Virus record (IMG/VR): IMGVR_UViG_3300030329_002116
Span: 1 to 21,212 of that record
From: a virus
Length of the DNA stretch: 21,212 nucleotides
Direction: 5' to 3' (one strand)
Position numbers and translations under genes: made by a program
Notes under the pieces: generated by a model
The model's database searches: none
Told to the model about the DNA's origin: nothing
What the model saw: the letters and a program-made list of their open reading frames with translations, nothing else
Shown: positions 12,466-21,212 of the stretch, in pieces
How the letters are laid out: every line of letters starts with the position of its first letter
How positions within the stretch are numbered: position 1 is the stretch's first letter

Positions 12466-15400
12466 CTTTTACCCCCCTGCTCAAGTTCTTGAATGACCCC
12501 AATGCTCTGCCCCGGCTTTCTGACCATTTCCTGTCAGTTAGACGGGGGAAGTTCTCTTCAGTGTAGCCCTGCTGCACCAGCCACTCAACAGCTTCCTTCT
12601 TCTCTTCCAGAAGTTCCTTCTGTTCAGCGTCCAGCATCTGCTTTCTCTTGGCAATAGGAAGCTTCATCACTTCCGGCTTCTGCTTCCAAAGCACATGATT
12701 AGGCTTGCCTAGTACAGCTATCCTTTTGTTTATGTTGTTTTGGTACACCTGCTGTCCAATTTTCTCAGCTTCGTCGTTGTAGGGGAGGCCAGCCCACTTC
12801 TTTTTTAGAATCGCCTGCGACGCTGACCTCGCCGCACTCCAGTTTGAGTTCCAAAGGTTTTCGACATACCCTTCTGTAGGCTCTTCGATATCCACGGCCT
12901 CTGAGTCGACCAGTGTTTTGAACACTTGCCCCGTGAGTCTGGTGTACTCTTCATACTCTGGCTTAGTTAGGTAACGCCTAACACCCTTGATCAGGAAGTA
13001 TGGGTCCAGTTCCTCTATGCCTTTTCGATCCTTGTCTGGGTTTTGGTCGTTCCATCTCCTTAGGATCTTGTCAGCAACCCCCTCGTGTACACTCTTTGTT
13101 TTTGCTGGAACAAGCAGTTTGTACCAGAAGCTGGACTTGTGAGAAGAGTTCGGCGTCCAGTTCTCTGGGATCTTTTTGCCGTACTGGTCGTACTTGTCGT
13201 ACTCCTCGAAAAAGGGAAGCTCCATCTTCATGATGTTCCCCTTCATCCACATCTCAAACCGACCGTCATCCCCCCAGTCCCGCCTCTCTTTTTTGTATTC
13301 CCTGCTTGCCTTGCGGATTTGCTTGTACATATTGGGAACGGCAGACGTTATGAATCCCCCAGCGATCCTTCTCGCGCCGTTTTTTGGGTTGTTCAAAAAC
13401 ACCGACAGGTCTGCAACCGTCCTCAGGAATGTCTTGTCTTTGGTCATCTCCACAACAGACTCTGTAAGCTTGAACCACGCCTCCTCTAGGTTCACCGACT
13501 TACTTCTGGCCATGACAACGATGTCTTTTGATAGCGACAGCATGGTCGCAAAAGGTTCTATGCGAGCGTAAGACCGGTATATCGCGTCCCCGTTTTCTGC
13601 ATGGCCAACCTTGATGGACATCGCCGGTATCGTCTGAGACCTAGCCTGACCAGCCCACTCCTTTGGCTGCGATGGGACAGTGCCAGTTATCCATGGCTCC
13701 TCCTCGTCGTCGCCCAGCATCATAAGGACAATGGAATAAGCGATCATCTGCTGGACGCTTTTCTCGCCCATCCCAGACCAATCGCCCTCAGTGAATCCCT
13801 TGTACACTCCGTATCCCCACTGCCCAGCACCCAGAGGAGAATAAGAGATTCCCTTCCGCAAGATGTTGTCGGGTGTCAGGATAAACGGCATGAGCCACTT
13901 AGCACCGGGGACTGTCCCCCTGACTGTAAGTGCTGCACGTCCAGCAATGGAAGGCTCGCCTTGGAACACTGTGTCACGAGCTTTGACGAGTGCGTCTGTC
14001 CATAGACGGTGTGATTTATCGTTGATCACGTTGTCCATGTACTGACCAACCTGATCGTCGACAAGCCCCTGAAACTTCGCATCCCTGTAGGCCAGTGCCA
14101 CAACCTCTGCGTGGGCGTTCACACTCTTTTGCCACGAGTCCATTGCGTTCAGGAATGTTGTGCCGGTAAGTCTAAGACCCCTTCCAGCAATAACCGCAGC
14201 CTTTCCGCCAATACCCCTGTTCCATGACCCCGGCCCGCCGATCTGCTTCAGGTGAGAACTCTCTATCTTGGTTCTGGACTTGTCTACACCCAGAGCCTTC
14301 TCGAACGCACTGTCCTCAGTGACTATGGATCTCCAGAAATACTTGGCCCCTTGAATAAACCCCTTGCCCATGGCCACGTAAAGGTGGGGAAGCTCACCAA
14401 TCCTAGGTGCCATTTTGTCACCAAGGCCAGCCTGCACGGCCACCTCGTTCAACAAGGATTCGGCAATCCTCTTGGGTCCAAACTCATAAGCGGACATCAA
14501 TATGTTACTGCTTATGTTCGCTGCGTGGGTCAGGGGTCCAGACAAGATGAAGTTGACCCAAATCTCATAGGCGATACTGGCTACAGTGCCAACCTCGCCC
14601 TTCTCCCTCATGACCTCGTACACGAACGACTCCACAGCTTCCCTGCTGCCCATGTACTTTTCTAGCTGATTGAAGTCCCAGCCCTTGGCTATCAGGGAAC
14701 GCTCCACCCTTCGGTTTTCGTTGTGCCATTCCTGTCGCAGCTTCTTCACCTTGTCCCACTGCTTGAGAGTCTTCGCCCTGCCGATCCTTCTTTTCAGCCT
14801 CTCGGACGGAGCATACAGGGCCTTGTCGATTGCTCGCTTCGACCGGTCCTTCACCGACTCAACCCTGTCCCTCATCATCGAGCCAGCACGGCCCCACTCA
14901 GAAGCAGCCTCGTTGGAGTACATAGCCAGCCAAATCTTCTGCTGAGTCATCCTCTCCATCTCAGCCGCTGTCAGCTTTCCAGCGTCCAGCATCGAAAGGA
15001 TGTGGGCATGGCCCATCTCGGCAAGCACCCAGTCCTTTGACGTGAACACCTGACCCTCTAGTCCCTTCTGGATAAGACTCTTTATTGTTCCCAGAGGGTC
15101 CTTGTTGAACTCAGACTGCCCTTTGACCTCGTCCTCTAGGTGGGTCCGTATTTCTTTAGGTGTTCTGATGTGTGCAAAAGCACGCACCTTGTCCACGGCT
15201 TGCCTAGTCCGCTCGTCGACATGATGCTTTGAGGTTTCGTCCCAGTAGTCTTCAGTGAGTTCTAGGTCGTGAATCTTTACGGACAGACGGTCGGTACTGG
15301 CTTCTAGCTGCTTGTACTCGTTCGGTGATGGAACGACGAACTGCGCCCTGTTGAGCAGCTTCCACTCAGCGTCGCCAGCCTTCACGTCTCGGGTCCTTTT

Positions 15401-18400
15401 GCCCGACAGCATCCTCTTCCTGATCTGGTCAACGAAACGAACCAGTTCCCCATCAGCCTCCTTGAGGAGGGCGTTGTACTCCTTAGACCAAACTGAGTCC
15501 ACAACCTTCTTGAGGGCCTTGCTGTCGTTTTCCCTGAGCCAACGAACGATCTGGCCCCTCTCGTTGCCAGACCAAATCTCCTTGATCAGGTCCATCACCT
15601 TCCCCTCGTGCGGGGAGTTCCTCAGTGCCATCTCCCCGTTCAGGGTGGCCCAGCCCATCTCCTCAATCTCGATTTCATCCAACCCGTTGAATGAACCCAA
15701 GGACCACCGGTCGTCGTAGTCCTCGTCGGCCATTTCGGAAAACTCACCGATAGTGTCGGATGGCTCCCAAGACATGATACGCATGCCAATACTGCTCACC
15801 CGATACCGCCCATCCTCATCTTTTATGACAAGCTCTCGGTCCATCAGGGTGTCAACGTCTATGTCCCCGATGTCTCCCTCTTCCAAGTAGAGTCCGGTTC
15901 CGTCCCGCTGATCAATGGAAGCCGCTGCGTCAAAGAAGGCTTCGATATCAGTCGACTCAATGTCAACGTCTTCGTCCGAGTAGCCCTGCCTGACTCCGGT
16001 GTACTGCTTTTCAATGTCGTCGTTCACAGCTTCAACGATTGTCTCTCGTGAATCTTCAGCCGGTTCCTCGACGGATGCAGCTTCCTCCACAGCAGAGTCC
16101 AGCAGTTCGTCATACTTCTTCTCGGTGGCTGAGACCACCTTCTTGACCAGAGAGTCACCGCCGTCATAGGACTTCAAGATCACGATCTTGGTGTTGCCGG
16201 ACTTCGTCCTTACGGTCACAACTACAGCGGAATTCGAGGCGAAGTTCTTCTGCACAACCTTGCTGCCACGCTTCTCAAGATCGGCCACAGGCTCCTCGGC
16301 CCACTCTGGAAGACCCTTCTTGAGTACGTGCTTACGGCTCTTCTTTGCGGTCTTCCGTGGCTTCTTGCGTCTCGACTTCTTTTTTGTCGTGTCTACGACA
16401 GGCCTCTCGGCAATCCCCTCGATCCCCATGTCCGATGCGACCTCGTTGAACACTGAGGTCATACCCCTGTACAGCTTGTCTCGGAATAGGGAGTTCCTGA
16501 TTCGACGCAACCAGTCCCGCATCATCTCAAAGGCGTTGCTGTCCGTCTTGGCGATCTTTGAAACAAGGCCGGTGGTGATAAAGTGGTCGTCCATCAGGTA
16601 AGCGAGGGACTCCTCCCTGATCAACTCGTCTAGCCTCGATGCGTTTGCTTCGCCCCGATAGTCAGAGTAAGGGTCAACGTCCAATCCCTGAGCAGCCTCG
16701 AACTGCTCCAAGAAGTTCTTTTTGCCCTGCTCAAGCAGCTTCCCGTATTTCGAGTCGTCAGCCAGCGTCTTGTAGAGACGGTCCCAGACACCCCCGAACT
16801 TCTTCTTTAGCTCATGCGTGAACTCATGGGCAAAGGTTCCGGTGATGGCCTTTCTCATACCCTCTTGATCAAGAACCCCGTCCTTCATGTGCTTGTTGAT
16901 CGTTGGGACGGTTATGTAGATCCCGTCTCCAGAGTAAAGACCCTTGATGTTGGGGTCGGATGTCTGGACAAACCGGATGTCCCTGCCGTTGCGGGTCTCG
17001 TTACTAAGCTCCTTGGCAATGGACAGCATTCTGACAGCGGTGTCTTCGTCTGCGTCCTTTGGTATGAGGTCCAAGTGACCAACGATCTTGGCGTCAGGGT
17101 CCTGCTGAAGGATGACTTGGGGGACCTCAACCTTGAGTTGCTCCGCTGCTGGGGGGGCGGGGACAACGTCACTGGTCACGCTTTCCGCCGGAACCTTTTG
17201 TCCCATCCTCTCCGTGATGATTTCAAGCAACTCCTTGCCAACATTCGTGGCCTCGAAATCACCACCGTCAAGCCGACTGGCAACACCCCTCGCCGCCTCT
17301 CTTGTCTTATCGTCTCGCCCCTCGTCCTCGGCCACGGACTCCCAGTATTCAAGCTCTGCCTCGTTTTCTGCCTTGCTGGACAAGTCGGAAAGGTATTTCG
17401 ATAGCTGGCCATCGGCGGCGGCTTGCCGGTTCTCCTCTTTCTTTAGGTCTCCGTATTCTCTCTCAAACGATTCCCTAACCTCGTCAGGCATGATGAGAAC
17501 GGAGTTTCGGCTCGGGTCGATCATGAACTTCCAAGCCTTCTCGGCCCCACCATGCGCCAGCTTGGTGCCTCCCATCATGAACATAGTCTGGGAGGCAGTG
17601 TCTTTCAGTGCCTGATACATGGGAGACGTTTCAAAGGTCCCGTCGTCCCCTATCCATGCGTTCCGGTACTTTCCTTCCGGCATGGTCGCGACACGGGTCA
17701 TCTCTTGTAGCACCGTCGTTATCTGCTCTTCAGTCATCTCGGCCAAGAACTGCTTGCCGAACTCTTTGTTCAGGAAGCCCCACATGCCATGGCCAACGGA
17801 CTGACTAAGCCCTTTTTCTAAACCACCCAAGCCAACCATTTGAAACACAGACATCACGCCCGCTTCGAACGCACCCTGCTTCCACGCTAGGTTGAAGGAT
17901 TGCCTAGGAGACAGTCCGTAGTCCAAACCCTCCACATAGGTGTCGTTGGCGGTGGACGCTGCGGCCCCTCCCGCCATGAAGGCGAACGAAGATCCTCCGG
18001 TGAACTTCGCAGTCGCTGCCGCTAATGCGGCTTGTGTGTAAGACCTAGAGGCACCGTACAGGTTGTCGTTGACCCACTTTCTGGTTTCCCCCAACTCGTC
18101 CGCTGTCATCCCCAAGTCCATCCCCATGCTTCTGGCTTGGGTTGAACGAACCATCCAGTTGGAAACCTCGGGGTCAACCATCCTCGCGACAGCAGCCCCT
18201 AACGACTCAACACCTGCGGCGGGGCCGCTGGTGAGGGACTGCATCTCCCAAGGCATCCAGCTATCGGATCGCTCCGCAGCTTGTTTCTCAGCCTCGGTCC
18301 TCTTCCAGTCCTGTATGTACTGGAGGTCCCTGAGGCGTTCCAGTTCCCGTTGCTCGTGGCCTGCTGACCAACCCTCTCTTGTTTGCTTGAGGGCGTCGAT

Positions 18401-18547
18401 AAACTCGTTGGTATAAACACCGCCCCCCGAAGGGGACTCGTGACCAACGAGGTCGATCAGGCTAGGCTGTCCCAGAACGTCCCTGTAAGCCTCTTGGGCG
18501 TGCAGGGGTTCTTCGTACAACCCTAGCTGGATGGGGCCATTGGCCAT
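12419..18547 (-). CDS. Giant virion-type polyvalent protein with HExxH metallopeptidase site
   Basis: The 2042-residue product looks like a large internal virion or injection protein. Hydrophobic, alanine- and glycine-rich helices lie at about 165-255. A zincin site, FAHEFTHELKKKF, gives H574, E575 and H578, with E645/E646 in IREESLAYL as a possible third ligand. A basic block (KKKSRRKKPRKTAKKSRK) lies near 719-740, followed by an acidic stretch. Residues near 1330-1350 (NFILSGPLTHAANISSNIL) and 1545-1575 (WLMPFILTPDNILRKGI) match blocks seen in phage polyvalent proteins. T7 gp16 plays a similar size and position role, with a transglycosylase instead. The peptidase may open the cell envelope or process virion proteins. 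The ATG has GGGAG upstream. Confidence 0.82.
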   Translation of the reverse strand: MANGPIQLGLYEEPLHAQEAYRDVLGQPSLIDLVGHESPSGGGVYTNEFIDALKQTREGWSAGHEQRELERLRDLQYIQDWKRTEAEKQAAERSDSWMPWEMQSLTSGPAAGVESLGAAVARMVDPEVSNWMVRSTQARSMGMDLGMTADELGETRKWVNDNLYGASRSYTQAALAAATAKFTGGSSFAFMAGGAAASTANDTYVEGLDYGLSPRQSFNLAWKQGAFEAGVMSVFQMVGLGGLEKGLSQSVGHGMWGFLNKEFGKQFLAEMTEEQITTVLQEMTRVATMPEGKYRNAWIGDDGTFETSPMYQALKDTASQTMFMMGGTKLAHGGAEKAWKFMIDPSRNSVLIMPDEVRESFEREYGDLKKEENRQAAADGQLSKYLSDLSSKAENEAELEYWESVAEDEGRDDKTREAARGVASRLDGGDFEATNVGKELLEIITERMGQKVPAESVTSDVVPAPPAAEQLKVEVPQVILQQDPDAKIVGHLDLIPKDADEDTAVRMLSIAKELSNETRNGRDIRFVQTSDPNIKGLYSGDGIYITVPTINKHMKDGVLDQEGMRKAITGTFAHEFTHELKKKFGGVWDRLYKTLADDSKYGKLLEQGKKNFLEQFEAAQGLDVDPYSDYRGEANASRLDELIREESLAYLMDDHFITTGLVSKIAKTDSNAFEMMRDWLRRIRNSLFRDKLYRGMTSVFNEVASDMGIEGIAERPVVDTTKKKSRRKKPRKTAKKSRKHVLKKGLPEWAEEPVADLEKRGSKVVQKNFASNSAVVVTVRTKSGNTKIVILKSYDGGDSLVKKVVSATEKKYDELLDSAVEEAASVEEPAEDSRETIVEAVNDDIEKQYTGVRQGYSDEDVDIESTDIEAFFDAAASIDQRDGTGLYLEEGDIGDIDVDTLMDRELVIKDEDGRYRVSSIGMRIMSWEPSDTIGEFSEMADEDYDDRWSLGSFNGLDEIEIEEMGWATLNGEMALRNSPHEGKVMDLIKEIWSGNERGQIVRWLRENDSKALKKVVDSVWSKEYNALLKEADGELVRFVDQIRKRMLSGKRTRDVKAGDAEWKLLNRAQFVVPSPNEYKQLEASTDRLSVKIHDLELTEDYWDETSKHHVDERTRQAVDKVRAFAHIRTPKEIRTHLEDEVKGQSEFNKDPLGTIKSLIQKGLEGQVFTSKDWVLAEMGHAHILSMLDAGKLTAAEMERMTQQKIWLAMYSNEAASEWGRAGSMMRDRVESVKDRSKRAIDKALYAPSERLKRRIGRAKTLKQWDKVKKLRQEWHNENRRVERSLIAKGWDFNQLEKYMGSREAVESFVYEVMREKGEVGTVASIAYEIWVNFILSGPLTHAANISSNILMSAYEFGPKRIAESLLNEVAVQAGLGDKMAPRIGELPHLYVAMGKGFIQGAKYFWRSIVTEDSAFEKALGVDKSRTKIESSHLKQIGGPGSWNRGIGGKAAVIAGRGLRLTGTTFLNAMDSWQKSVNAHAEVVALAYRDAKFQGLVDDQVGQYMDNVINDKSHRLWTDALVKARDTVFQGEPSIAGRAALTVRGTVPGAKWLMPFILTPDNILRKGISYSPLGAGQWGYGVYKGFTEGDWSGMGEKSVQQMIAYSIVLMMLGDDEEEPWITGTVPSQPKEWAGQARSQTIPAMSIKVGHAENGDAIYRSYARIEPFATMLSLSKDIVVMARSKSVNLEEAWFKLTESVVEMTKDKTFLRTVADLSVFLNNPKNGARRIAGGFITSAVPNMYKQIRKASREYKKERRDWGDDGRFEMWMKGNIMKMELPFFEEYDKYDQYGKKIPENWTPNSSHKSSFWYKLLVPAKTKSVHEGVADKILRRWNDQNPDKDRKGIEELDPYFLIKGVRRYLTKPEYEEYTRLTGQVFKTLVDSEAVDIEEPTEGYVENLWNSNWSAARSASQAILKKKWAGLPYNDEAEKIGQQVYQNNINKRIAVLGKPNHVLWKQKPEVMKLPIAKRKQMLDAEQKELLEEKKEAVEWLVQQGYTEENFPRLTDRKWSESRGRALGSFKNLSRGVKGARKRTVPPRVEATR

Positions 18548-18550
18548 CTT

Positions 18551-20185
18551 CTAAAAACTCCCTGCGGCTGGATAAGGCTCTGGGGGCATGTCGTAGCCGC
18601 CATGCGTCTCGGTGTACGGATTCACTGGAGGCAGGATGTCAGACATGCTTCCGAATACGATCCAAGGCTTTTCAATTGCCTCGTCGAGGTCGGGAGGAAT
18701 TTGGATGATCTTCTTGTTCCAGAGCGTGGGTCGACCGCCCTTGATCCCTTTCTCGTTTTGCACGGACAACTCGTACTGCTCCATGGACCTCTGTAGCCAG
18801 TCTGCGGCCATCATGCGAAGCGAGTGTTGTTTGCGGCCCTGTTCCCCTGTCATGGAGAGAACCATTTTGTTCCTGTGCATGGAGTCCATTTCAATGTGGT
18901 TGACCTGACGCATGATGTCCAGTGCGCCGACAAGTTTCCGTGAGTCAAACCGCTCCTTGGTGTTGTGGAACTTCACTCCACCCATGTCCACCAGTTTCTT
19001 TCTGAATCGGGGGTCCTCTGCGATTTGGGCCAGCTTGGGGAGGTCTTGAGCCGTGGCTTCGTGGCCTCTCTTCATAGCCTTGACGATCCGGTCAACCTCA
19101 AGCTTTTCCTGTTCTCTCCTTTGTCTCTCTCTCTCTAGTTCGTTGATGTCTGGGCCATCAGTAAAGCTTTCAGGCTTTGTAACGGGGATGTCGTTTCCTT
19201 GCGGGTCCCCTAGGGTTCGTTTCGGTAACGGCGGCACGTTCGGGTTGGGGTTCACGTCTACTTCGTGTAGTGGAGTCCGGTCAAAATCGTCCTGCTGTTC
19301 ATACCTAGATGGGAAAAATTCCCTAAACTGCTCTGGGGGTTTCGGCCAGTTCTTCTTTAGGTTTCTGGCCAGCCCATCAAATGCTTCGTCGATCTCGGGT
19401 TGGGTTTTCCCAGACAGGGCCAGTCTCTCGGTTAGTTGTGCGCCCTTGTCTGCCAACTTTTGCCCGTAGGCTGCATCTTGGGTGCGGAAGTAGGTAGTGG
19501 CTTCTTTCATCGCCGCCTGCTGCCGATCCCTCTGGGGGTTATCCAGTGCCGTAATGGTGTCGCCGTGTGCGTTCTTACCGATGACAAACCGGTTGCCCTG
19601 CGTGTCGGTGTGAATTGCTCTCTGGAAGCGGTCTGCTGAGGTGTCTGCCGAAGCCGCAGCCTGTCCGCCCATCGACACCACGCGACCGTCAAGCTGACGT
19701 ATCGCTCGCAGCATTTGAGCGTCGTCCAGCATTCCGCTTCCGCCACCAACACGCACCCTGTCGCCGTTGGGCCTGCTGATGAAACGCTCGGGACCTGCTG
19801 GACCTATAGACCGCAGATACTCAAGACCCTTGTTTTGGAGTCCAATCGCGGCTTTCTGCCCAGCCAGTTGCCTTTCGGCGTCCGCCTCGGCGTTTAGGCG
19901 AATGGTCTCGGGATCTCTGGCCCGTTTGTCAGCCGCTTGCTGCTTCTTTATGGCCAGATCGTTCTGCCAGTGTGCAGTGTGCTTTGCAGCGGCACTGTTG
20001 ATAAACGGACTGGCGACGCCAGACACCATCCCCGCAGCCAGCGACACACCCCGAAAGATGTTGTCAATGTCTTGCTGGCGTTGCTGCCGCTCGATGGCCC
20101 GTTGCTTTTCCTTGTACTCGGCGGCACCGGCAACATACCCCGCCATCCCCATGGTGCCGGGGTTTGGTCCTGTTGAAATTCTCAT
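18551..20185 (-). CDS. Virion-associated protein, probably an internal core or injection protein (544 aa)
   Basis: An N-terminal glycine-rich start and a charged helix (YKEKQRAIERQQRQQDID) lead to a hydrophobic segment at about 44-66 (GVSLAAGMVSGVASPFINS). Long polar helices and a proline-rich stretch (NPNPNVPPLPK, about 312-322) follow, then another charged helix (ELERERQRREQEKLEVDRI). No named domain is visible. The gene starts one base after the upstream stop, with TAGGAG before it, and ends three bases before the giant protein. Three large genes in a row recall the gp14-gp15-gp16 internal-core order of podoviruses, which is why I assign a virion role. Confidence 0.6.
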   Translation of the reverse strand: MRISTGPNPGTMGMAGYVAGAAEYKEKQRAIERQQRQQDIDNIFRGVSLAAGMVSGVASPFINSAAAKHTAHWQNDLAIKKQQAADKRARDPETIRLNAEADAERQLAGQKAAIGLQNKGLEYLRSIGPAGPERFISRPNGDRVRVGGGSGMLDDAQMLRAIRQLDGRVVSMGGQAAASADTSADRFQRAIHTDTQGNRFVIGKNAHGDTITALDNPQRDRQQAAMKEATTYFRTQDAAYGQKLADKGAQLTERLALSGKTQPEIDEAFDGLARNLKKNWPKPPEQFREFFPSRYEQQDDFDRTPLHEVDVNPNPNVPPLPKRTLGDPQGNDIPVTKPESFTDGPDINELERERQRREQEKLEVDRIVKAMKRGHEATAQDLPKLAQIAEDPRFRKKLVDMGGVKFHNTKERFDSRKLVGALDIMRQVNHIEMDSMHRNKMVLSMTGEQGRKQHSLRMMAADWLQRSMEQYELSVQNEKGIKGGRPTLWNKKIIQIPPDLDEAIEKPWIVFGSMSDILPPVNPYTETHGGYDMPPEPYPAAGSF

Positions 20186-20186
20186 T

Positions 20187-21212
20187 TTATCCTGCTCCTA
20201 ACTGCCCCCAAGGGAAATTGTGTGCGTCGCGGCCTCCCGCTCCCGAAGCACCCACCTGCTGCGCCATGTTGAAGGCATCTACCCCACCGAGTGACGACGA
20301 GAAGTCAACGCCCGTTATCAGTGCGACCATCTGGTCCGCAGCGGACGCAGCAATGGCGGCACGGTTCTGCAACCCTTGGTTGTATATGTCGCGGCGACCC
20401 GCAGCGGCGGAACCTGCGGCTCCCGACATGGCATTTTGATAGGCGGTCGACCCCGGCGAGACGCCTGCTTGGAACATGCTCTGACCGAGATCGGATCTCC
20501 TTTGCTTGTACGCCCCGCCGTAATCCCTGAGAGCGTCTTGCTCGGCTATATCAATTGCTCTCATGGTCTGATCCATGGTCCCGCCGATAAGCCCCATGCT
20601 CGCCTGCAATCCGTAGAGTTCGAGCAGTCTCGATTCCTTATCCGCAGCGTCACCTTTTGTAAAGAGAGCGGCCAATTCGGGGTTGTCCGGCAGTTTTTGT
20701 GACCAGTCAGTTGGAATACTGTCTTCCAACTCAGCCAGAGTGCCATGGTCGGGGTCGAACAGCTTTGTGTTAAATCTGCTCAGAGCGGACATTGACGCTT
20801 GGTCAAAGAAAGCCTGAGACTGTGGCGAGAGGTGCGGAAAGTTGTACGGTTGTTGGGCTTGTTCGTTAGCCATTGGGTCAGCCTCGTCTGTTGGTTCTTC
20901 GACTGGTATAAGCGGCTCGCCGGGGGGCTGATTACCGAGGTCAGGATCGGGTCCGATGAGCAACGGGCCGTCTGTTGGTTCTTCGACTGGTATAAGCGGC
21001 TCGCCGGGGGGCTGATTACCGAGGTCAGGATCGGGTCCGATAGGACCACCAAGAGTGTTATAAGGTACTGGGTCTGGAGTTGTCTCTGGTGGATCGAGGA
21101 CCGTGGGTCCGTCATAAAAACTAAACGTGTCTGCGTAGGCTCTGCGAGAGGCGTCGGTGGCCTCTGCCCCGTACAGTTCAGGAAAGGCTTCTGCCAGCGG
21201 ATGTGAGCCGGT
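20187..21212 (-). CDS. Virion-type protein, 3' part only (5' end beyond the window)
   Basis: The frame stays open to the right edge, so at least 341 residues are visible and the start is outside. The visible part begins THE-type structural sequence (FPELYGAEA, RRAYADTFSFYD), then a proline- and acid-rich repeat region (two copies of GPDPDLGNQPPGEP). It ends in a helical, alanine- and glycine-rich domain (LLELYGLQASMGLIGGT, SGAAGSAAAGRRDIYNQ). An internal ATG at 20873, with GAGG eight bases upstream, could begin a separate 228-residue protein. It lies upstream of the other two virion-type genes in one tight cluster. No family is recognised. Confidence 0.7.
   Translation of the reverse strand, partial: TGSHPLAEAFPELYGAEATDASRRAYADTFSFYDGPTVLDPPETTPDPVPYNTLGGPIGPDPDLGNQPPGEPLIPVEEPTDGPLLIGPDPDLGNQPPGEPLIPVEEPTDEADPMANEQAQQPYNFPHLSPQSQAFFDQASMSALSRFNTKLFDPDHGTLAELEDSIPTDWSQKLPDNPELAALFTKGDAADKESRLLELYGLQASMGLIGGTMDQTMRAIDIAEQDALRDYGGAYKQRRSDLGQSMFQAGVSPGSTAYQNAMSGAAGSAAAGRRDIYNQGLQNRAAIAASAADQMVALITGVDFSSSLGGVDAFNMAQQVGASGAGGRDAHNFPWGQLGAG
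20885..21041. repeat. Perfect in-frame tandem duplication, 84-bp period
   Basis: The 73 bases at 20885-20957 recur without change at 20969-21041, a period of 84 bases or 28 codons. The copies differ only in the short joint between them. The repeat encodes a proline-rich, acidic linker, and the reading frame is kept across both copies. Confidence 0.95.

Noticed and set aside
1-21212. CRISPR array, insertion sequence or integrase gene
   Set aside because: No spaced repeat array, transposase or recombinase-type motif was seen on either strand. The only clear repeat is the two-copy duplication near the right end.

Overview
The window looks like part of a double-stranded DNA bacteriophage genome. 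The coding is dense, overlapping and strongly strand-segregated. It carries a phage recombination module (RecB-like nuclease, Sak4-like ATPase, SSB-like protein), small nuclease and resolvase genes, many short orphan genes, and a run of very large virion-type proteins ending in a 2042-residue giant. The giant ahead of small and medium virion proteins recalls the internal-core genes of podoviruses, but no polymerase, terminase, portal, capsid or integrase gene lies in the window, so lifestyle and family stay open. The host cannot be named. Most genes use a strong GAAAGGAG-type Shine-Dalgarno, often inside ACGAAAGGAG, which ties both strands to one genome.

Layout. (1) Positions 1-3130, plus strand: six small genes, probably an early or accessory operon. 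They include a pair of paralogs (205-483 and 568-966) and a GP88-like cysteine protein, and end at a strong intrinsic terminator (3092-3130). The four larger gaps each hold a GC-rich stem-loop of one recurring design. (2) Positions 3208-9289, minus strand: about fifteen tightly packed genes. They encode a zinc-ribbon protein, an SNase-like nuclease, a YiiX-like papain-fold hydrolase, membrane proteins, an exported trypsin-like protease, an XhlA-like coiled-coil/TM protein, a RuvC-like resolvase, a PD-(D/E)XK nuclease, a DnaT-like replication protein, an HNH protein, a DUF2784-like membrane protein and a Lar-like zinc ribbon. (3) Positions 9290-9469: a structured gap with a minus-strand terminator. 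(4) Positions 9470-11833, minus strand: SSB-like, Sak4-like and RecB-like genes, translationally coupled. (5) Positions 11834-12169: a compact divergent promoter region and one lone plus-strand gene. (6) Positions 12166-21212, minus strand: a MazG/DUF1599-like gene, the giant virion protein with an HExxH site, a 544-residue protein, and the 3' part of a third virion-type gene that runs off the right edge.

The most notable point is the RecB/Cas4-like nuclease at 10763-11833. The CP..YRY..G / FG..H..WW segment that normally opens this family sits at its C-terminus, after the DHK catalytic motif and the Fe-S-type cysteines, so the protein reads as circularly permuted. Other points of interest are the recurring leader stem-loops, a palindrome between overlapping divergent promoters, an exported serine protease next to possible lysis genes, and a perfect 84-bp-period duplication in a virion gene.
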